Positions 60,484 through 64,000 of a stretch of 64,000 bases of DNA are shown piece by piece; position 1 is the first letter of the stretch, and every line of letters starts with the position of its first letter. The DNA comes from Nitrospirota bacterium. GTDB lineage: Bacteria; Nitrospirota; UBA9217. Where the stretch lies: the NCBI GenBank assembly GCA_023229435.1, contig JALNZF010000003.1:172888-236887 (forward strand), in the 5' to 3' direction. Both the position numbers and the translations under genes were made by a program. The notes under the pieces were generated by a model, which was given only the letters and a program-made list of their open reading frames with translations, made no database searches and was not told where the DNA came from.

Positions 60484-61059
60484 CTACGTTAATCCCCTGC
60501 TGCCCGGCTTCACCGGCTTGCTTCCCGCCCTGCACAGAGGGCAGGTCTCCGGCGTATACGCAGGTACCGTGAGCGTAACGAGCGATTTGTAAGGAACACC
60601 GATGTCCGCTTTGCCGCCGGAACGATCTATGAGCGCAGCCGCGGCAATGACAACCCCGCCCGCTTTCTGCACGACGTTGACGGTCTCCTTCGTCGATTTG
60701 CCTGTCGTTATCACATCTTCCACCACAAGCACACGCTCACCCGGTTTGATCGTGAACCCGCGACGGAGCATAAGTTCCCCGTTCACTCGCTCGGCGAATA
60801 TCGCGCGCACCCCCAGTGCCCGAGCCGTTTCATGAGAAACGAACACACCGCCCAGCGCCGGCGCGATGACAACCTCGATCTTTAAATCCCTGAAATTTTC
60901 CGCAAGCGCTGCGCAGAGCCTCGTCGCGATCTCCGGCTGCTGCAGCACGAGGGCGCTCTGCAGATACTGTTCGCTGTGAAGACCTGACGATAACAGAAAG
61001 TGCCCGGTCAGCAGGGCGCCGGTCTTTTTGTAAATATCCAATACCTGTTCCGATGTCAT
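60484..61059 (-). CDS. pyrE: Orotate phosphoribosyltransferase
   Basis: Adds phosphoribose to orotate to form OMP. 191 residues with the PRPP-binding motif ERVLVVEDVITTGKSTKE (about 108-125) and a C-terminal Cys-rich tail (CPLCRAGSKPVKPGSRG) common in some thermophile-type PyrE proteins. The ATG at 61059 has AAGGAG five bases upstream. It is 81 bp downstream of pyrF, the next enzyme in the pathway. Confidence 0.95.
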   Translation of the reverse strand: MTSEQVLDIYKKTGALLTGHFLLSSGLHSEQYLQSALVLQQPEIATRLCAALAENFRDLKIEVVIAPALGGVFVSHETARALGVRAIFAERVNGELMLRRGFTIKPGERVLVVEDVITTGKSTKETVNVVQKAGGVVIAAAALIDRSGGKADIGVPYKSLVTLTVPAYTPETCPLCRAGSKPVKPGSRGLT

Positions 61060-61129
61060 GGTTACTCCTTCGGTAAATTATGAAGACGGTATAAAAAAGA
61101 GTGCCGGCAGACCGAATTTAGATCTTTTA

Positions 61130-61181
61130 TCTGTGATCGGTCATCTGTCGTCCGTCGTCCGCCGTCTTTCGGCTGTCTTCT
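61130..61181. repeat. Heptamer array A6 encoding the pyrF C-terminus
   Basis: Units TCGTCCG, TCGTCCG, CCGTCTT, TCGGCTG and related words. On the minus strand they encode roughly the last 12-14 residues of PyrF (SQKTAERRRTTDDR) and the TGA. Confidence 0.65.
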
Positions 61182-61911
61182 GCGAATTCATCTCTTCCAG
61201 AATTTTCTGCACCGCGGCCTTTCGATCAATCGCTTTCAGCACCGGTCTCCCTACCACGATATAGTCTGCACCAGCCTTGACCGCTTCTCCCGGCGTCATG
61301 ACCCGCTTCTGGTCGTCCTTGTCCGCCCATGCCGGACGTACACCCGGCGTGAGAATGATGAATTCTCCGCGAACAGCCCTCCGCAGCGTCTTGATCTCCT
61401 GCGGTGAAGCGACCACTCCGTGCATGCCGGCGCGCTGGGCAAGTCGCGCCAGATGGGTAACCTCCCGCTGGAGCGAACGAGTTATCTTAATCTCTTTCCG
61501 CATACTTTTTTCGTCCATGCTCGTGAGGATAGTTACCGCAAGCACGGCAGGCACCGGCAGGTTGAGCTTTTCCGCTGTTTCCTTCGCCGATTCCGCCGCA
61601 GCCTTCATCATCTCGAGCCCGCCCAGGGAGTGGACGTTGAAAATGCTCACACCGAGTTTCACGGCCTCGGCAGATGCTTTGGCCACGGTGTTCGGGATAT
61701 CGTGATATTTCAGGTCGAGAAATACACGGCCGCCCATGCCGGTGATGCGGCGGACGATGTCCGGACCATAAGCAGTAAAGAGCTGAAGACCGACCTTGAA
61801 CACACCGACCGAATCCTTGAGTTCGGAAACGATACGCAGTGCTTCCGTATCGCTCTCGATGTCAAGGGCGATGACAAGACGCTCTGCTGCGCTTAATTCC
61901 GCATTCCGCAT
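61141..61911 (-). CDS. pyrF: Orotidine 5'-phosphate decarboxylase with repeat-derived ends
   Basis: Converts OMP to UMP. TIM barrel with VIALDIESDTEALRIV, the catalytic FLDLKYHDIPNTVAKA, TPGVRP and ADYIVVGRPVLKA. 256 residues against a usual 230-240. The extra N-terminus MRNAEL and C-terminus SQKTAERRRTTDDR come from heptamer arrays. The only in-frame ATG (61911) and a GGAG six bases before it both lie inside the upstream array B2. Confidence 0.95.
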   Translation of the reverse strand: MRNAELSAAERLVIALDIESDTEALRIVSELKDSVGVFKVGLQLFTAYGPDIVRRITGMGGRVFLDLKYHDIPNTVAKASAEAVKLGVSIFNVHSLGGLEMMKAAAESAKETAEKLNLPVPAVLAVTILTSMDEKSMRKEIKITRSLQREVTHLARLAQRAGMHGVVASPQEIKTLRRAVRGEFIILTPGVRPAWADKDDQKRVMTPGEAVKAGADYIVVGRPVLKAIDRKAAVQKILEEMNSQKTAERRRTTDDR

Positions 61912-61926
61912 TCCGCACTCCGCATT
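61898..61926. repeat. Heptamer array B2 (CCGCATT, CCGCATT, CCGCACT)
   Basis: Plus-strand units CCGCATT, CCGCATT, CCGCACT, CCGCATT. Read on the minus strand they give GCGGAGTGCGGAATGCGG, which contains both a GGAG and the pyrF ATG. The array is the whole 15-base spacer after the DUF3786 gene. Confidence 0.7.
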
Positions 61927-62496
61927 TCAGTAGATTCTGAGCAAACTCAGCAATCGATCCTTGAACATTTCCGCCAAAACGTGCAGGCTCGGCATATGAA
62001 GAAACTCATTCGCATTATTTGAAAACAGTACCCATGCCTCGGCGGGGAAATCCTGGGTCTCCTGAGACAGCTCCACGTGCAGGATCAGCTTAGGCAGAGC
62101 GCGTACCGTGATCGCCATGTCGCTGCCGATAAGACTCGGCACCGTTTCAGCGTCCACCATGGGCAAAAGGGTGTTCGCACGGGTAATGATCTCCACTGCA
62201 TAGTTGCTGATCGGCAGTTCGACCCTTTTCCTGAAATCCGGCGATGCTTTTCCGGCAAGATCCCCGATCGTGCGCCAGGGCTTCATGCTCAGCGTCGTGC
62301 CGGATGAAGCGAGGTAGTCGTGGATCACTGACGCGTGAATTTCGGGCGCCTGCTGACCATGAAGGGTAATACCGTCATGACGGATCGCATACTCCTGCCC
62401 GAGCATGCCGAGGAGAAGCGCGTCCTCTTTTTCATTATAGAGAGCACCGATCCGTTCTGCCTGTTTTTGGAAGGAAGTGTGCACAAATGCTTTCAC
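61927..62496 (-). CDS. DUF3786 protein
   Basis: 189 residues. YLASSGTTLSMKPWRTIGDLAG, LPKLILHVELSQETQDFPAEAWVLFSNNANEFLHM and VLAEMFKDRLLSLLR match the DUF3786 pattern seen in anaerobes and sulfate reducers. Function unknown. The start is GTG at 62496 with GGGAG five bases upstream. Confidence 0.62.
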   Translation of the reverse strand: MKAFVHTSFQKQAERIGALYNEKEDALLLGMLGQEYAIRHDGITLHGQQAPEIHASVIHDYLASSGTTLSMKPWRTIGDLAGKASPDFRKRVELPISNYAVEIITRANTLLPMVDAETVPSLIGSDMAITVRALPKLILHVELSQETQDFPAEAWVLFSNNANEFLHMPSLHVLAEMFKDRLLSLLRIY

Positions 62497-62585
62497 CGTG
62501 GTCTCCCGTCCTGAATGTATTCAGAAAACGTCCTTAAGAAGGTACCCGGGTAAAAGGACAACCGGGAAAAGACAAGCCCCCGGCG

Positions 62586-63071
62586 TCAGGCTTCCTGCTT
62601 TATTCGCTGGATAATCTCGGCGATCAATTCCTGAAAATTAAATTGAAGCTGGATAATATCGGCAGGGTAGCTGTCCGCAAATTGATAATCGCCCTCGGCC
62701 AGAAGAATGAGGCTGAAAATAATATCCTTCACCTGGTCCTTTAAGCCGCCAAACAGGTCCTTGGATGCGATGAGTCCGTTTTCGACCAGAATCGCCCCCA
62801 GTTTTTTTAATCCCGCGTTTTTTTTGTAGAGCTGGGTAGCATACTTCAGGTTCTCAGGCGTGAGCTTGCCGGTTTTAACGAGAATTTCACCGAGCCTGTC
62901 CTCGCTGCTGGTGGACGTGGCAAAGACGATCTGCCCGTTCTTGATAAAAATACACTTCTTCACATCACCGCTGCTCACGGTCAGAGTGCCCGTGGCTTTT
63001 CTCCGGCGAAGCTGTTCCAAAACATCCACAAGCGGTGTAAAGGAAATTTTCCCTGAAAGAATAATAGACAT
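62586..63071 (-). CDS. DUF4388 (PatA N-terminal-like) protein
   Basis: 161 residues. MSIILSGKISFTPLVDVLEQLRRRKATGTLTV and KKCIFIKNGQIVFATSTSSEDRLGEILVKTGKL match the DUF4388 module found in PatA and delta-proteobacterial signalling proteins. GLIASKDLFGGLKDQVKDIIFSLILLAEGDYQF follows. No catalytic domain; probably a scaffold or sensor. The ATG lacks a clear ribosome binding site. Confidence 0.78.
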   Translation of the reverse strand: MSIILSGKISFTPLVDVLEQLRRRKATGTLTVSSGDVKKCIFIKNGQIVFATSTSSEDRLGEILVKTGKLTPENLKYATQLYKKNAGLKKLGAILVENGLIASKDLFGGLKDQVKDIIFSLILLAEGDYQFADSYPADIIQLQFNFQELIAEIIQRIKQEA

Positions 63072-63157
63072 AAGTCATAAGAATCGAGGCGAATAGTCCC
63101 CTATGATTGCTCAGGACAGAATTGTTGTCAGCTCACACCCATTGGGTGCGGACGGAT

Positions 63158-63787
63158 CTAATACTCAAACCTGATCCCCGCGCCGCCTACCATGCTGGGA
63201 CCGGCTTTTAATTCCAGAAGCAGCATGAACTTTTGGCTCAGCTTCCATTCGATGCCGCCGAAAACATTCACTGAGGTATTGTCATTGATCGCTTCATACG
63301 ATCCGCGCAACACGGCCATCTCGAGCCCGCCATAGGGAATGAACTTGTACCCGCGATCGGTCAACGGAAAACCCTTGCTGATGATGGTCGAGAACGACGT
63401 GACGGTCGCGTTTGACCTGTGGATGATCACGGTGTCCACCCCAAAATCCACCGCCAGATCGATGGGCACGCCTTCGGTTTCTTTGATGAGCTGATACTTA
63501 AAATCAGCTCCGACCAGCGCCCCAACACTTTCACTCGAATCAATCGACACTGAGGTGACCCCTAACTTGACGCCTACTTCCATCATCGCGCCCAATCCAT
63601 AGCGGACTTCGGGATAGTAGTTCTTATAGTGGTCACCGAGCGTAAAATTGATCCCCGCCTGGGTCATGCCCGCGTCAAGGCTCTCCGCAGTGGTGAATTC
63701 ATTCTGTGAAAAACGAGGTTGAGCTCCCGCCAGACCCGCAGACAGAATCAGAAAGATTCCTAAGCACCAGGACATCGTTTTTTTCAT
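63158..63787 (-). CDS. Outer-membrane beta-barrel protein
   Basis: 209 residues with a signal peptide ending GAQP (about residue 23) and a series of amphipathic strands (AGINFTLGDHYKNYYPEVRYGLGAMMEVGVKLG, GALVGADFKYQL). It ends in an aromatic residue (RFEY), as barrels inserted by BamA often do. Function unknown. GGAGG lies before the ATG and a strong promoter further upstream. Confidence 0.75.
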   Translation of the reverse strand: MKKTMSWCLGIFLILSAGLAGAQPRFSQNEFTTAESLDAGMTQAGINFTLGDHYKNYYPEVRYGLGAMMEVGVKLGVTSVSIDSSESVGALVGADFKYQLIKETEGVPIDLAVDFGVDTVIIHRSNATVTSFSTIISKGFPLTDRGYKFIPYGGLEMAVLRGSYEAINDNTSVNVFGGIEWKLSQKFMLLLELKAGPSMVGGAGIRFEY

Positions 63788-63832
63788 TGGTTGTGACCTC
63801 CGCAGTAGAATGATGATATTTCAACGCTTCGA

Positions 63833-63861
63833 AATATAACATCAAACGTCTGGATTGACAA
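63833..63861 (-). promoter_or_regulatory. Sigma-70 promoter of the outer-membrane protein gene
   Basis: Minus strand TTGTCA, 17-bp spacer, TATATT with TGT before it. About 45 bases upstream of the ATG, with an ATATTTC/GAAATAT dyad in the leader. Confidence 0.65.
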
Positions 63862-63921
63862 GCAAAATATCATTTGGCTCAAGTCCCTATCGAGTGGGTA
63901 CTTTTGAGCGATTTTAGTAAA

Positions 63922-64000
63922 TCAGATTTCAGGGAGCATGCAGGTTAGGACTTTGAGACGAAGATATTCTTCATCTCGTAAACCATAAGCGCGACGCTGA
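63922..64000 (-). CDS. Probable transposase C-terminus (partial)
   Basis: The last 25 codons of a gene entering from the right edge: QRRAYGLRDEEYLRLKVLTC and MLPEI-stop. The R-A-Y-G-x-R-D-x-E-Y-x-x-L-K end resembles ISL3-type transposase tails. Frame choice rests on this resemblance; a second frame is open for a shorter distance. Too little is visible to name the element. Confidence 0.45.
   Translation of the reverse strand, partial: QRRAYGLRDEEYLRLKVLTCMLPEI

Overview
The window reads as a chromosome fragment of a Gram-negative bacterium. It has an Mla-type lipid transport operon, an outer-membrane beta-barrel gene, signal peptides and FlgT-like and Spy-like periplasmic proteins. Several families (paired DUF507 genes, DUF3786, DUF4388, TPR plus cyclic-nucleotide domain, AmmeMemoRadiSam B, EPS-type MarR) fit Nitrospirota or the former Deltaproteobacteria. 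This placement is inferred from gene content; there is no rRNA gene in the window to confirm it. I saw no rRNA, tRNA, CRISPR array or prophage.

Layout. 0-9.6 kb (minus strand): a MEMO-family gene fragment, a TPR/cNMP protein, dnaB, rplI, a heme-c type diguanylate cyclase coupled to mutS, a HIT protein and a family 4 uracil-DNA glycosylase. 8.8-13.7 kb (minus): pdxJ-acpS-nnr-CBS-tsaE-nadK, a housekeeping operon invaded by two short transposon-like elements. 14-20.3 kb: a FlgT-like secreted protein, an atypical FolD, glpD, a glycerophosphodiesterase and a patatin lipase. 20.4-34.3 kb (plus): a surface polysaccharide locus opened by a MarR-type EPS regulator, with a Wzx-like flippase, two radical SAM proteins (one fused to a methyltransferase), a methyltransferase, two GT4 and three tandem GT2 glycosyltransferases and a sugar C-methyltransferase. 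Its 22.5-26.6 kb part looks AT-rich compared with its surroundings. 34.3-37.7 kb (minus): a second glycan set (GT2, DPM-like GT2, DUF2304, PMT/TMTC-like membrane protein). 37.8-43 kb: DUF2062, thiL, lon, galU. 43-47.7 kb: zinc ribbon-alr-mlaE-mlaF-mlaD. 48-57.7 kb (plus): two DUF507 genes, a second diguanylate cyclase, an ECF sigma/anti-sigma/Spy-like stress operon, a PAP2 phosphatase, a PP-loop tRNA thiolase-like protein and an APH-like/APS-kinase-like pair. 57.9-64 kb: a group 2 sigma factor, a TauE/SafE permease, pyrE, pyrF, DUF3786, DUF4388, an outer-membrane protein and a probable transposase tail.

The most unusual signal is outside the textbook genes. Intergenic space is filled by short arrays of degenerate heptanucleotides (CGTCCNT, CTGACYC and CCGCAYT types), often in inverted pairs. 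The arrays run into genes. They form an in-frame insert of about 28 residues inside thiL, both ends of pyrF, the C-terminus of the glycerophosphodiesterase and the stop of the ECF sigma gene. Two further elements of 143 and 192 bp share inverted ends beginning GTAAC or GTATC and are flanked by 8-bp direct repeats. Both sit at 3' ends of genes, where the element supplies the stop codon. In the clearer case, removing the element restores a different, sensible stop.

Several transcription units (MarR, the 57.3 kb gene, the TauE permease and the glycerophosphodiesterase) have a -10 hexamer only 6-8 bases before the ATG and no ribosome binding site. This suggests leaderless mRNAs. FolD lacks the cyclohydrolase lysine, and DnaB carries a four-cysteine insert.
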